Assembly (NCBI RefSeq): GCF_024679095.1
Contig: NC_066577.1
Span: 5,991,655-6,055,654 of the forward strand
Reading direction: 5' to 3'
DNA length: 64,000 nucleotides
Source of the DNA: Eriocheir sinensis
Lineage: Eukaryota > Arthropoda > Malacostraca > Decapoda > Varunidae
Shown here: one piece after another, positions 12,790 through 18,849 of the stretch
How the letters are laid out: every line of letters begins with the position of its first letter
Numbering within the stretch: the first letter of the stretch is position 1
Position numbers and translations under genes: made by a program
The notes under the pieces: model-generated
Databases searched by the model: none
Seen by the model: the letters and a program-made list of their open reading frames with translations, nothing else
What the model was told of the DNA's origin: nothing

Positions 12790-13472
12790 CCAGCCTGTGC
12801 CCGATACGTTCTGGACGCGTTCCATGCTCACCAAACCAGAGGACAGGGACGTCAGCTGTCATCCTACCGCCTGGGACTTCTATGACGGGAAGGACTTCAG
12901 GTCAGGATACTAAAAGGCTGGTCATTCCTTTACTTCTTCTTCTTCCTCCTCCTCCTCCTCCTCCTGCTGTTGTTCTTTCTTCTCTTTCTCCTCCTCTACC
13001 TCTTCTTCGTCGTCTTCTTCTTCCTCCTCCTCCTCCTCCTCTTGCTGTGTTTTTCTTTCTTTTTCTCTTCCTCCTCCTTTACCTCTTCTCCGTCTTCTTC
13101 TTCTTCCTCCTCCTCCTTCTGCTGCTTTTTTCTTCTCTTTCTCCTTTACCTCTTCTTCGTCTTCCTCCTCCTCCTCCTTCTCCTCCTCCTCCTGCTGCTA
13201 TTTTCTTCTCTTACTCCTTTAGTTCTTCTTCGTCTTCCTCCTCCTCCTCCTCCTCCTCCTCCTCCTCCTTTTCGTCTTCCCCCTCCTTCTTTTCCTCTTC
13301 CTCTTCCTCCTTTTTGTCTTCCTCCTCCTCTTCTTCCCTCTTCTTACATTATTCTTCCTCTTCCTCTTTCTTTTACCTCTTCTCCGTCTTCCTCTCCCTC
13401 CTCCTCCTCCTCCTCCTCCTCGCCAGAGCTGAAGGAATTTATTTTTATTTTCTCCGACTTGGTACTAATGCA

Positions 13473-13522
<50 letters not shown>

Positions 13523-14879
13523 ATATTCTTGTTCATGTAAGTTTCTCTCTTCCCTGTCCCACACCCTTATGTACGCACACATGTATGTATATATATATAT
13601 GTGTGTGTGTGTGTACATGTGTGTGTCTGTTCCAGGATCAAGATGTGTACCCAGGTGACCTTGGAAGACCTTCAGATCATTCACCACGAGCTGGGTCACG
13701 TCCAGTACTTCATGCAATACGCCCACTTACCCCTTGCATACAGGTGAGGGGGGGGGGGAGAGGGAGGAGGGGAAAGTTTTTTTTTTTAAGGATGAAAGAG
13801 TGAAGATGCTGGTTAACTCTTGCATCAGGGAGTTGGACAGCACAGGGATGAAAGAGTGAAGATGCTGGTTAACTCTTGCATCAGGGAGTTGGACAGTATA
13901 AGGATGAAAGAGTGAAGATGCTGGTTAACTCTTGCATCAGGGAGTTGGACAGCACAGGGATGAAAGAGTGAAGATGCTGGTTAACTCTTGCATCAGGGAG
14001 TTGGACAGCACAGGGATGAAAGAGTGAAGATGCTGGTTAACTCTTGCATCAGGGAGTTGGACAGCACAGGGATGAAAGAGTGAAGATGCTGGTTAACTCT
14101 TGCATCAGGGAGTTGGACAGCACAGGGATGAAAGAGTGGAGATGCTGGTTAACTCTTGCGTCACCTCACCAAACTCCACCAAAAAGCAACCTCGTCCTAT
14201 CCCCCACAGAGACGGCGCCAATAATGGGTTCCACGAGGCTGTTGGAGAGCTTCTGGGCCTTGTGATGTCAACCCCACAGCACTTGGCCAGGAAGGGGCTG
14301 CTGGATCGCCGGCCAGATGGGGACACAGGTAAGGAAGGAAGGAAGGAAGGAGGAGGAGGAGGAAAAGGAATGGGGAAAGAAGGAGAGGAGAAGATGAGGA
14401 AGAGGAGGAGGAGGAAAAAGGGTTAGAAATTGAGGAGAGAGAGAGAGAGAGAGAAATGTAATGAGAGAGGGAGGTAGGGAAGGAAAGAAGGAAAGGAGAT
14501 GAAGGAAAGGGAAGAGGAGGAGGAGGAGGAGGAAAAGGAAGAAGGAAGAGGGTAGTAGTAGTAGTAGTAGTAGTAGTAGTAATAGTAGTAGTAGTAATAG
14601 TAGTAGTAGTAGTAGTAATAGTATTTTTTCTTTCCTTCTCTTCCTGTCCTTCCCTTCCTTTCTCCCTTCCCTTCCTTTCCCTTCCTTCCTTCCTTCCTTC
14701 CTTCCTTCCCTTCCCTTCCTTCCCCTTCCCTTTCCTTCCCTTCCTTCCTTCCCTTCCTTCCTTCCCCTTCCCTTCCTTCCTTCCTTCCTTCCTTCCCATC
14801 CTTCCTTCCCCTTCCCTTCCTTCCTTCCTCCCTCTCCTTCCTTCCTTTCCTTCCTCCATCCTCTTCTCCTTCTCTCTCT

Positions 14880-14934
<55 letters not shown>

Positions 14935-16623
14935 TCGCTCTCTCTCTCTCTCTCTCCCACTCTCTGATCTCTCGATCTCATTCTAATGCCCTTCAGTCCC
15001 TCACACCACCTTCCCTTCCACCTCTCCTACGACTTGTGGAGGTGGCAGGTGTGGAGGGGCGAGGTGGAGGAGGAGGAGTACAACGACCTGTTCTGGAGAC
15101 TGAGGTAAGTGGAGGAGGAGGTGGAGGAAGAGGAGGAGGAGGATAGTCAAAGCTTAGATTAGGAGGAAAGGAAGGAGAGAAGGAAGAAAGGAATAGAAGG
15201 AGGAGGAAGAGGAAGAAGGAAGGAAGAGGAGGAGGAGGAGGAGGAAGAGGAAGAAGGAAGGAAGAGGAGGAGGAGGAGGAGGAGGAAGAAGGAAGGAAGA
15301 GGAGGAGGAAGAGGAAGAAGGAAGGAAGAGGAGGAGGAGGAGGAGGGATTGAGAAGAGATGGAAGGAGGAAAGAAAGGAAAATATTGATAACAGGAGGAG
15401 GAGGAAGAAAAAAAGTTAAGAAGAGGAAGGAGGAGAGAGAGAGAGAGAGGATTAATATTTTCTCTTATTTTCTTTCTTTCTTTAATTCTTTTCTTTTTTT
15501 CTTTCTTTCTAAAACTTTACTAATTTTATCATTTTTTTAACCTTCGCTTCCCTTCCCTCCCCTTCCCTTTCCTTCCCTTTCCTTCCCTTCCTATCCCTTC
15601 CCTTCCCTTTCTATCCCTTCCCTTCCTATCCCTTCTCTTCCCTTCCATTCCCTTTCCCTTCCTACCCCTTCCTATCCTTTCCCTTCCTTTCCTTTCCCTT
15701 CCTTTCCTTTCCTATCCCTTCCCTTCCCTTTCTATCCCCTCCCTTCCTATCCCTTCTCTTCCTTTCCATTCCCTTCCATTCCCTTTCCCTTCCTACCCCT
15801 TCCTATCCTTTCCCTTCCTTTCCTTTCCTATCCCTTCACTTCCTATCCCTTCCCTTCCCTTCCCTTCCATTCCTTTCCCTTCCCTCCTCTTCCTTTCCCT
15901 TTCCTTCCCTTCTTTTCCCTTCCCTTCCCTTCCCTTTCCTTCCCTAACTTCCATACCCATCCGTTCCCTTCCTAACCCTTCCCATTCCTTTCCTTCTCAT
16001 CCATTCCCTTCCTATCCCTTCCCTTCCCTTCCCTTCCCTTTCCTTCCTATCCCTTCCCTTCCCTTCCCTTTCCTTCCTATCCTTTCCCAACCCTACCCTT
16101 CCCTTCCCAACCCTACCCTTCCCATCCCTTCCCTTCCCTTCCTGTCCCTTCCCAACCCTTCCCTTCCCTTCCCTTCCCTTTCCTTCCTATCCCTTCCCTT
16201 GCCTTCCCTACCTTACCCTTCCTTTCCATTCCTATCCCTTACCTTCCCTTCCCTTCCCACTCCTCCCCTACCCTTCCCTTCTCTATCCCTTCCCTACCCA
16301 TCCCTTCCTATCCCTTCCCTACCCATCCCTTTCCTTCCTTTCCCATCCCTTCCCTTCCTATCCCTTCCCTACCCATCCCTTTCCTTCCTTTCCCATCCCT
16401 TCCCTTCCTATCCCTTCCCTTCTAAACCCTTCCCATCCCTTCCCCCCCCACCCCCCCCCAGGCTTAAGTACTCCGGTGTGGTTCCCCCCGTGGCTAGGAC
16501 CCCCCTGGACCTGGACCCCCCCGCGCTGTTCCACGTTAGCCACGATTACGATACCATACGATACTTCATAAGGACGATACTGCAGTTCCAGGTATTGTTG
16601 TAGTAGTAGTAGTAGTAGTAGTG

Positions 16624-16684
<61 letters not shown>

Positions 16685-16767
16685 ACCGAATATAATCTTG
16701 TGTGTGTGTGTGTGTATCTAAATTTATGTGTACGTGTGTGTGTTTGTATGTGTGTTATGAACGTGTC

Positions 16768-16809
<42 letters not shown>

Positions 16810-17354
16810 TCTGTATGTTTTGAACGGTGTATGTATGTATGTATGTATGTATGTAAACTTTTATGTACGTATACTAGTCATGAACGTGTCTGTGTGTACG
16901 TAAAAGTATACCAGTGCCTATCTATATGTGTATGTATGTATGTATGTATGTCATTCCTTATGTTCCTATACGTGTTCTGAACCTGTCTTGTTCCCGTACA
17001 GTTCCTGGAGGCGCTGTGTGAGGTGTCAGGTCATACTGGTCCCCTGCACGAGTGTGACCTGTATGGCTCCGAGGCGGCGGGGAGCAGGCTGGCGTGAGTG
17101 TGATGGAAGGGAAGGGAAGGGAAGGGAGTGTTAGTAGGGAAGGGAAGAGAAAGGAAGGAGAAGGGAAGGGAAGGGAAGGAAAGGGAAGGAGAAGGAATGA
17201 AGGAAGGAAGGAGGAAGGGAAGGAAGGAAGGAAGGAAGGAAGGGAAGGAAGGGAAGGAAGGAGGAAGGGAAGGAAGGAGGAAGGAAGGAGGGAGGGAAGG
17301 AGGGAGGGAGGGAAGGAAGGAAGGAAGGAAGGAAGGATGGAAGGAAGGAAGGAA

Positions 17355-17416
<62 letters not shown>

Positions 17417-17419
17417 GAA

Positions 17420-17450
<31 letters not shown>

Positions 17451-17706
17451 CCCCCACCCTCCCTCCCTCCTACCCTTAACACCCCCTCCCTCTCTTTGCC
17501 CCCCCAGGGAAGGACTCGCCCTGGGTAGCTCCGTCCCATGGCCCCGGGTGCTGGAGGTCCTCACAGGGTCAACCAAAATGTCCGGCAACTCCCTCCGGCG
17601 ATACTTCAAGCCCCTGGAGGAGTGGCTTACACGGCAGGATCTTGAGCACGTGGGCTGGGAGGAGGAGGAGGAGGAGGAGGAGAAGAAGGAGGAGGAGGAA
17701 GGGTAG
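3515..17706 (+). CDS. ACE2: ACE2-like zinc metallocarboxypeptidase (peptidase family M2), 15 exons recognised
   Basis: This is the full span of a split gene; the exons are listed separately. The model gives about 595 residues: a signal peptide (1-20), then one M2 peptidase domain acting outside the cell. Zinc ligands are H361 and H365 (HELGH) and E389 (GFHEAVGE), with E362 as catalytic base. The spacings H365-E389 (24) and R260-H361 (101) equal those of human ACE2 (H378-E402, R273-H374). Diagnostic pocket residues are ACE2-type. WGRFW has Arg where ACE has Gln281, CHPTAW has HP where ACE has HA, and ALFH has Leu where ACE has Lys511. ACE Tyr520 is replaced (Thr), while the His (ACE2 H505) and Tyr (ACE2 Y515) are kept. 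Three family disulfide pairs have matching cysteines. I therefore infer removal of single C-terminal residues rather than dipeptides. All exon phases agree except 11/12, where about 20 residues are missing. No collectrin-like domain was found. Confidence 0.93.
3585..4190. repeat. Intron 1: (ATT)n then CTTCCT-rich tract
   Basis: Mixed ATT repeats (3618-3665) are followed by about 500 bp of CTT/CCT polypyrimidine with TTTTTGTTTTCC interruptions that recur about every 100 bp (3785, 3868, 3955), so a higher-order unit is present. Open frames here (poly-Ser on +, poly-Glu/Arg on -) are repeat artefacts. Confidence 0.9.
4254..4716. repeat. Tandem duplication, about 200 bp, in intron 1
   Basis: CATCCTAACTCGTAGCCTAC at about 4262 recurs with one change at about 4464, and the following 120 bp also match. 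The shared tail (ATCATTATATAGCCTATTAA) occurs at 4414 and 4672. The second copy is longer because a (GATA)n/(GGAA)n tract (4583-4655) has grown inside it. Confidence 0.85.
4717..6000. other. AT-rich non-tandem intron sequence, function not recognised
   Basis: About 1.3 kb of ordinary-complexity DNA with many TTTTT runs and no exon-like segment that fits the neighbouring gene. Bases 5728-5749 share AGTAGTTTTTGCTCGAG with 2376-2392 beside the SINE, so part of this interval is probably repeat-derived. An open frame at 5741-6115 has no recognisable homology. Confidence 0.5.
6020..6500. repeat. (CCT)n and (CTA)n microsatellites in intron 1
   Basis: Blocks of TCC/CTT are followed by two long (CTA)n runs (about 6161-6210 and 6264-6335), a second TCC block, and short (TATTATAC)n near 6470. 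Poly-Tyr and poly-Thr frames are artefacts. Confidence 0.92.
6540..7165 (+). mobile_element. CR1-like LINE 3' ends, left arm of an inverted repeat
   Basis: Two stacked LINE 3' ends lie here. The first ends at 6790-6840 in CTCCCTGTGTTTCTATG followed by an 8-bp repeat (ATGTTCTT), as in CR1-type tails. The second (6841-7145) shares its GGTGGGGAGGAGCCTTC core with the LINE 3' UTR at 35030. From 6647 the sequence is nearly identical in inverse orientation to 7837-8330. Confidence 0.75.
7312..7441 (+). CDS. ACE2: ACE2-like exon 2: start of the peptidase domain
   Basis: Acceptor TTACAG at 7306-7311, donor CAG|GTATGG at 7442. It encodes residues 22-65, starting [19 protein letters not shown] and including [13 protein letters not shown], which matches the conserved M2 N-terminal helix region (ASWNYNTNIT in ACE). 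It carries two N-glycosylation sequons (NNT, NIT). A second AG at 7317-7318 could give a shorter alternative exon. Confidence 0.92.
7508..7718. repeat. (GA)n and (CTA)n in intron 2
   Basis: (GA)n at 7508-7575, a short A-rich spacer, then GA repeats and (CTA)n at 7659-7700 acting as part of the pyrimidine tract before exon 3. Confidence 0.9.
7719..7826 (+). CDS. ACE2: ACE2-like exon 3
   Basis: Acceptor CTACAG ends at 7718 and donor AAG|GTAAGG lies at 7827. The 36 codons (residues 66-101) are rich in Arg and Glu ([20 protein letters not shown]...) and fit the charged second helix of M2 enzymes. Both exon ends are phase 0, so skipping this exon would keep the frame. Confidence 0.9.
7837..8330 (-). 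mobile_element. CR1-like LINE 3' ends, right arm of the inverted repeat
   Basis: Reverse complement of 6647-7165 with only scattered substitutions and small indels; for example one copy of the ATGTTCTT tail unit is missing near 8150. The arms enclose exons 2 and 3 of the ACE2-like gene. Confidence 0.85.
8331..8795. repeat. Intron 3: (GT)n/(GA)n, (CCCTT/CCCAT)n and (CTA)n
   Basis: A GGAGG-rich start, short (GT)n and (GA)n (8395-8434), then about 260 bp of CCCTTCCCTTCCCAT repeats with recurring CCCATCCC spacing (8436-8700), then (CTA)n (8727-8777) up to the exon 4 acceptor. Confidence 0.92.
8796..8900 (+). CDS. ACE2: ACE2-like exon 4
   Basis: Acceptor TTTCAG ends at 8795 and donor AAG|GTAAGA lies at 8901. 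It encodes residues 102-136. [15 protein letters not shown] aligns with the family MxxxYSxxxVC segment, and its Cys is the first of the first conserved disulfide. It is symmetric, phase 0 at both ends. Confidence 0.92.
8901..9448. repeat. Intron 4: (GA)n, (ATT)n, (CCT)n
   Basis: Two (GA)n runs (8906-8936 and 8986-9024), a pure (ATT)n run of about 90 bp (9095-9180), and CTC/CTT blocks with an element repeated from intron 1 (TTCTACTACTAACTATACTA at 9248, also near 6390). No exon is seen. Confidence 0.9.
9449..9649 (+). CDS. ACE2: ACE2-like exon 5
   Basis: Acceptor ACCAG ends at 9448 and donor CAG|GTATGG lies at 9650. It encodes residues 137-203: [17 protein letters not shown], then a [10 protein letters not shown] helix, then [17 protein letters not shown], all standard M2 landmarks. 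Sequons are NLT and NFT. The 3' end of this exon is duplicated at 10711-10731, beyond the transposon in the next intron. Confidence 0.94.
9671..10675. mobile_element. 1,005-bp TIR element (MITE/foldback type) with TA target duplication
   Basis: Perfect 13-bp terminal inverted repeats AGGATAGCTCACT (9671-9683 and inverse 10663-10675) are flanked by TA on both sides (9669-9670, 10676-10677). Much longer imperfect inverted homology follows. GATGACGTCA and CTGGTTC recur near both ends, and GGCAGCTGTTGAGTTGG at about 10012 is matched in inverse at about 10492. There is no transposase. TA duplication suggests mobilisation by a Tc1/mariner-type enzyme (inference). Confidence 0.85.
10711..10736 (+). 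pseudogene. Duplicated 3' end of ACE2-like exon 5 with its own splice donor
   Basis: Bases 10711-10731 are identical to 9622-9642, the last part of exon 5, and are followed by GAAG|GTAAGG, a better donor than the one used by exon 5 (CAG|GTATGG). No acceptor lies directly upstream, so it is probably an exon relic. Confidence 0.75.
10737..11415. repeat. Rest of intron 5: (CA)n and CCCTT/CTTCC tracts
   Basis: (CA)n at 10781-10830, about 80 bp of unique sequence, then CCCTTCC repeats (10924-11095) and CTT/CTC blocks. Part of the latter appears twice (TCTCCCTTCCCTTCCTTCC near 11178 and 11278), ending in (CTC)n before exon 6. Confidence 0.9.
11416..11532 (+). CDS. ACE2: ACE2-like exon 6
   Basis: Acceptor CTTCAG ends at 11415 and donor GAG|GTGAGG lies at 11533. 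It encodes residues 204-242: [20 protein letters not shown], then [18 protein letters not shown], the conserved LHAYVR helix of the family. Confidence 0.94.
11533..11764. repeat. Intron 6: T-rich and (CTA)n
   Basis: AGG/TTG triplets, a T-rich stretch with TTTATTTC repeats, then (CTA)n of about 60 bp (11702-11761) leading to the exon 7 acceptor. Confidence 0.9.
11765..11817 (+). CDS. ACE2: ACE2-like exon 7: WGR pocket motif
   Basis: Acceptor CTACAG ends at 11764 and the donor is AG|GTCAGT at 11818. It encodes [17 protein letters not shown] and two bases of Arg260. LGDMWGR is the ACE2 form of the motif that reads WAQ in ACE. The Arg binds the substrate C-terminus in ACE2. The phase-2 end matches exon 8. 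Confidence 0.93.
11818..12346. repeat. Intron 7: (AAT)n/(GAT)n and (CTC)n
   Basis: (AAT)n then (GAT)n (11823-11890), followed by about 400 bp of CTC/CTT blocks up to the exon 8 acceptor. Confidence 0.9.
12347..12491 (+). CDS. ACE2: ACE2-like exon 8
   Basis: Acceptor CCCAAG ends at 12346 and donor AAG|GTACGA lies at 12492. It completes Arg260 and then encodes residues 261-308, [20 protein letters not shown] and [12 protein letters not shown], which closely follow the M2 consensus. Confidence 0.93.
12492..12793. repeat. Intron 8: (GGA)n, unique segment, (CT)n
   Basis: (GGA)n at 12497-12532, about 150 bp of unique sequence with no exon features, then a (CT)n run of about 95 bp (12691-12786) that forms the polypyrimidine tract of exon 9. 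Confidence 0.9.
12794..12900 (+). CDS. ACE2: ACE2-like exon 9
   Basis: Acceptor CCCCAG ends at 12793 and donor AG|GTCAGG lies at 12901. It encodes residues 309-343 ([19 protein letters not shown], then [14 protein letters not shown]). CHPTAW carries the ACE2 His345/Pro346 pair; ACE has His-Ala there. Cys330 pairs by family homology with Cys348 in exon 10. Confidence 0.94.
12901..13635. repeat. Intron 9: CTC/CTT blocks and (GT)n
   Basis: About 500 bp of CTC/CTT in imperfect units of about 90-100 bp (TGCTGTTGTTCTTTCTTCTC-type spacers at 12964, 13044, 13121, 13193), then (GT)n (13474-13520) and a second GT/AT tract (13585-13630). Confidence 0.9.
13636..13743 (+). CDS. ACE2: ACE2-like exon 10: HEXXH active site
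   Basis: Acceptor TTCCAG ends at 13635 and donor AG|GTGAGG lies at 13744. It completes Arg344 and encodes [20 protein letters not shown] and [16 protein letters not shown]361 and H365 bind zinc and E362 is the catalytic glutamate. This is the strongest diagnostic exon of the gene. Confidence 0.97.
13789..14155. repeat. 56-bp minisatellite, 6.5 copies, in intron 10
   Basis: Units start GGATGAAAGAGTGAAGATGC and repeat every 56 bp with very few changes (13789, 13845, 13901 and so on). The high identity suggests recent expansion. The last unit runs up to the short spacer before exon 11. Confidence 0.95.
14210..14328 (+). CDS. ACE2: ACE2-like exon 11: third zinc ligand
   Basis: Acceptor CCACAG ends at 14209 and donor ACAG|GTAAGG lies at 14329. 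It completes Arg380 and encodes [20 protein letters not shown] and [20 protein letters not shown]389 is the third zinc ligand. The VGE after it is the ACE2 form (IGD in ACE). The exon leaves one base over, which does not fit the phase of exon 12. Confidence 0.95.
14329..14996. repeat. Intron 11: purine block, (TAG)n, pyrimidine block
   Basis: GGAAGG/GAGGAGG (14333-14550), (TAG)n with TAA variants (14553-14625), then CCTTCC (14630-14870) and (CT)n (14872-14956). The purine and pyrimidine halves could pair as a long imperfect hairpin around the (TAG)n. I searched this interval in all frames for the missing helix segment of the protein and found nothing. Confidence 0.9.
14997..15104 (+). CDS. 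ACE2: ACE2-like exon 12
   Basis: Acceptor CTTCAG ends at 14996 and donor GAG|GTAAGT lies at 15105. After one base it encodes [20 protein letters not shown] and [18 protein letters not shown]-(7)-WRW has the same spacing as human ACE2. It needs two bases from an upstream exon, but exon 11 supplies one, so a segment between them is absent from this sequence. Confidence 0.92.
15105..16461. repeat. Intron 12: GGAGGA units then about 900 bp of CCCTT tract
   Basis: GGAGGAAGAGGAAGAAGGAA-type units (about 50-60 bp) at 15105-15340, a T-rich spacer, then an almost unbroken CCCTTCC/CCTATCCC polypyrimidine tract at 15541-16445 and a C-run before exon 13. The CCTATCCC variant recurs in blocks of about 130 bp. 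Confidence 0.92.
16462..16591 (+). CDS. ACE2: ACE2-like exon 13: His/Tyr catalytic residues
   Basis: Acceptor CCCCAG ends at 16461 and donor CAG|GTATTG lies at 16592. It completes an Arg and encodes [20 protein letters not shown] and [20 protein letters not shown]. The His and the Tyr of FHVSxDYxxIRY match ACE2 His505 and Tyr515. The Leu before Phe-His replaces the ACE Lys511. Confidence 0.95.
16592..17001. repeat. Intron 13: (TAG)n, (GT)n and (GTAT)n
   Basis: (TAG)n at 16600-16650, four (GT)n runs separated by copies of a short segment (ATGAACGTGTCTGT at 16757 and 16880), and (GTAT)n at 16831-16852 and 16931-16950. The segment of roughly 100-160 bp has been repeated with the microsatellites. 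Confidence 0.9.
17002..17093 (+). CDS. ACE2: ACE2-like exon 14
   Basis: Acceptor TACAG ends at 17001 and donor GC|GTGAGT lies at 17094. It encodes [20 protein letters not shown] and [10 protein letters not shown]. The two cysteines have the 12-residue spacing of the last conserved disulfide (C530-C542 in human ACE2). Confidence 0.95.
17094..17507. repeat. Intron 14: GGGAA/GGAA, (GA)n, (CA)n
   Basis: GGGAAGG then GGAAGG (17103-17358), (GA)n (17359-17413), (CA)n (17420-17446), and a C-rich run to the exon 15 acceptor. Confidence 0.92.
17508..17706 (+). CDS. ACE2: ACE2-like exon 15: C-terminal end and acidic tail
   Basis: Acceptor CCCCAG ends at 17507. It encodes [20 protein letters not shown], then [17 protein letters not shown] and EHVGW, which is the end of the M2 domain. 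After that a (GAG)n/(GAA)n microsatellite is translated as a Glu/Lys tail, and TAG follows at 17704-17706. A possible donor (AGG|GTAGGA at 17703) would splice to 18304, so the true C-terminus is uncertain. Confidence 0.9.
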
Positions 17707-18300
17707 GAGAAGGAAGGAGAAGGAAGGGAAGGGAAGGAGAAGGAGGAGAAGGGAAGAAGGAAGGAAGAAGGAAGGAAGGGAAGGGAGAAGAAGGAAGAAA
17801 GGAAGGGAAGGAAGGGAAGGAAGAGAAGGAAGAGGAAGGGAAGAGAAGGGAGGAGGAGGAAGGAAGGAGAGAAGGAAGGGAAGGGAAGGGAAGGGAAGGG
17901 AAGGAACCTTACCTCCCTTCCCTTCCTCTTCTTACATTCTTCCTTCCTTCCTCTTCCTCTTCCTCCTCCCTTCTTCCCTTCTGTTCCCTTCCCCTCTTTC
18001 CCCATCTTCCTCTCCCTCCCTTTCTTCCCTTCCCTTCCCTTCCCTTCCCTTCCTTCCTCCCTTTTCCCTATCCCTTCCCTTCCCTTCCCTTCCTTTTCCT
18101 TCCTTTCCTCCCTTCCCTTCCCTTCCTTTCCTCCTCTTCCCTTCCCTTCCCTTCCTCTCCCTTTCTTTCCTCCTCTTTCCTCTCCCCTTCTTTCCTCCTC
18201 TTCCCTTCCCTATCCCTTCCCTTCCCTTCCCTACCCTTCCCTTCCCTTCCCTTCCCTTCCCTTCCTTCTAATTAATATCATCATTTTTCTCTCTCATCCA
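17707..18300. repeat. Purine then pyrimidine tract (inverted layout) after exon 15
   Basis: Bases 17707-17905 are GGAAGG-type and 17910-18265 are CCTTCC-type, so the two halves are imperfect inverse complements. It is either the last intron or 3' flank, depending on whether the 18304 exon is real. Confidence 0.9.
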
Positions 18301-18303
18301 CAG

Positions 18304-18390
18304 GTACAGCGAAAGCCTATAACATCTGGCTGACCTTGGCGACGCTGATAGGCTGGGGGGCGGTGAATTTTGGGGGTCGGGTTACCTAGT
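18304..18390 (+). CDS. Possible terminal exon of the ACE2-like gene
   Basis: A good acceptor (TCATCCACAG) precedes 18304 after a long pyrimidine tract. Spliced from 17702 it adds only GYSESL and a stop (TAA 18320-18322). In another frame it reads AKAYNIWLTLATLIGWGAVN followed by a few residues and TAG (18388-18390), which resembles a membrane anchor, but no donor in the right phase is visible. Weak GATAAA at 18461 could be a poly(A) signal. Confidence 0.35.
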
Positions 18391-18528
18391 CCCCCCCCCC
18401 CCTCTCTCTCTCTCTCTCTCGTTGTTTTTGTTGTTTTCTTCTTTTTTTTGTTATTCTTTTGATAAATATATATGTTTAGTATTTTGTTGTTATTTCTTTA
18501 TTTCAACCTTTTATTAGTAGTAGTAGTG

Positions 18529-18616
<88 letters not shown>

Positions 18617-18643
18617 TTATTTTAAGAATGAGATAAATTAAGG

Positions 18644-18717
<74 letters not shown>

Positions 18718-18720
18718 CAA
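18391..18720. repeat. 3' flank: (CT)n, (TAG)n, two (GA)n runs
   Basis: C-run and (CT)n (18391-18420), T-rich sequence with a GATAAA hexamer, (TAG)n (18515-18576) and two (GA)n runs (18580-18613, 18651-18714). Confidence 0.9.
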
Positions 18721-18849
18721 AAACTAAAATATCTAATGTTTATTTTCTTTTTCTCTCACCCAATCTTTATCTATCTCCCTATTCCCTCCCTTTCTTTATC
18801 TCATGAGTATGCCCGCGTGGGAGAGGGTATCGCTGGGTATATACTCCAG

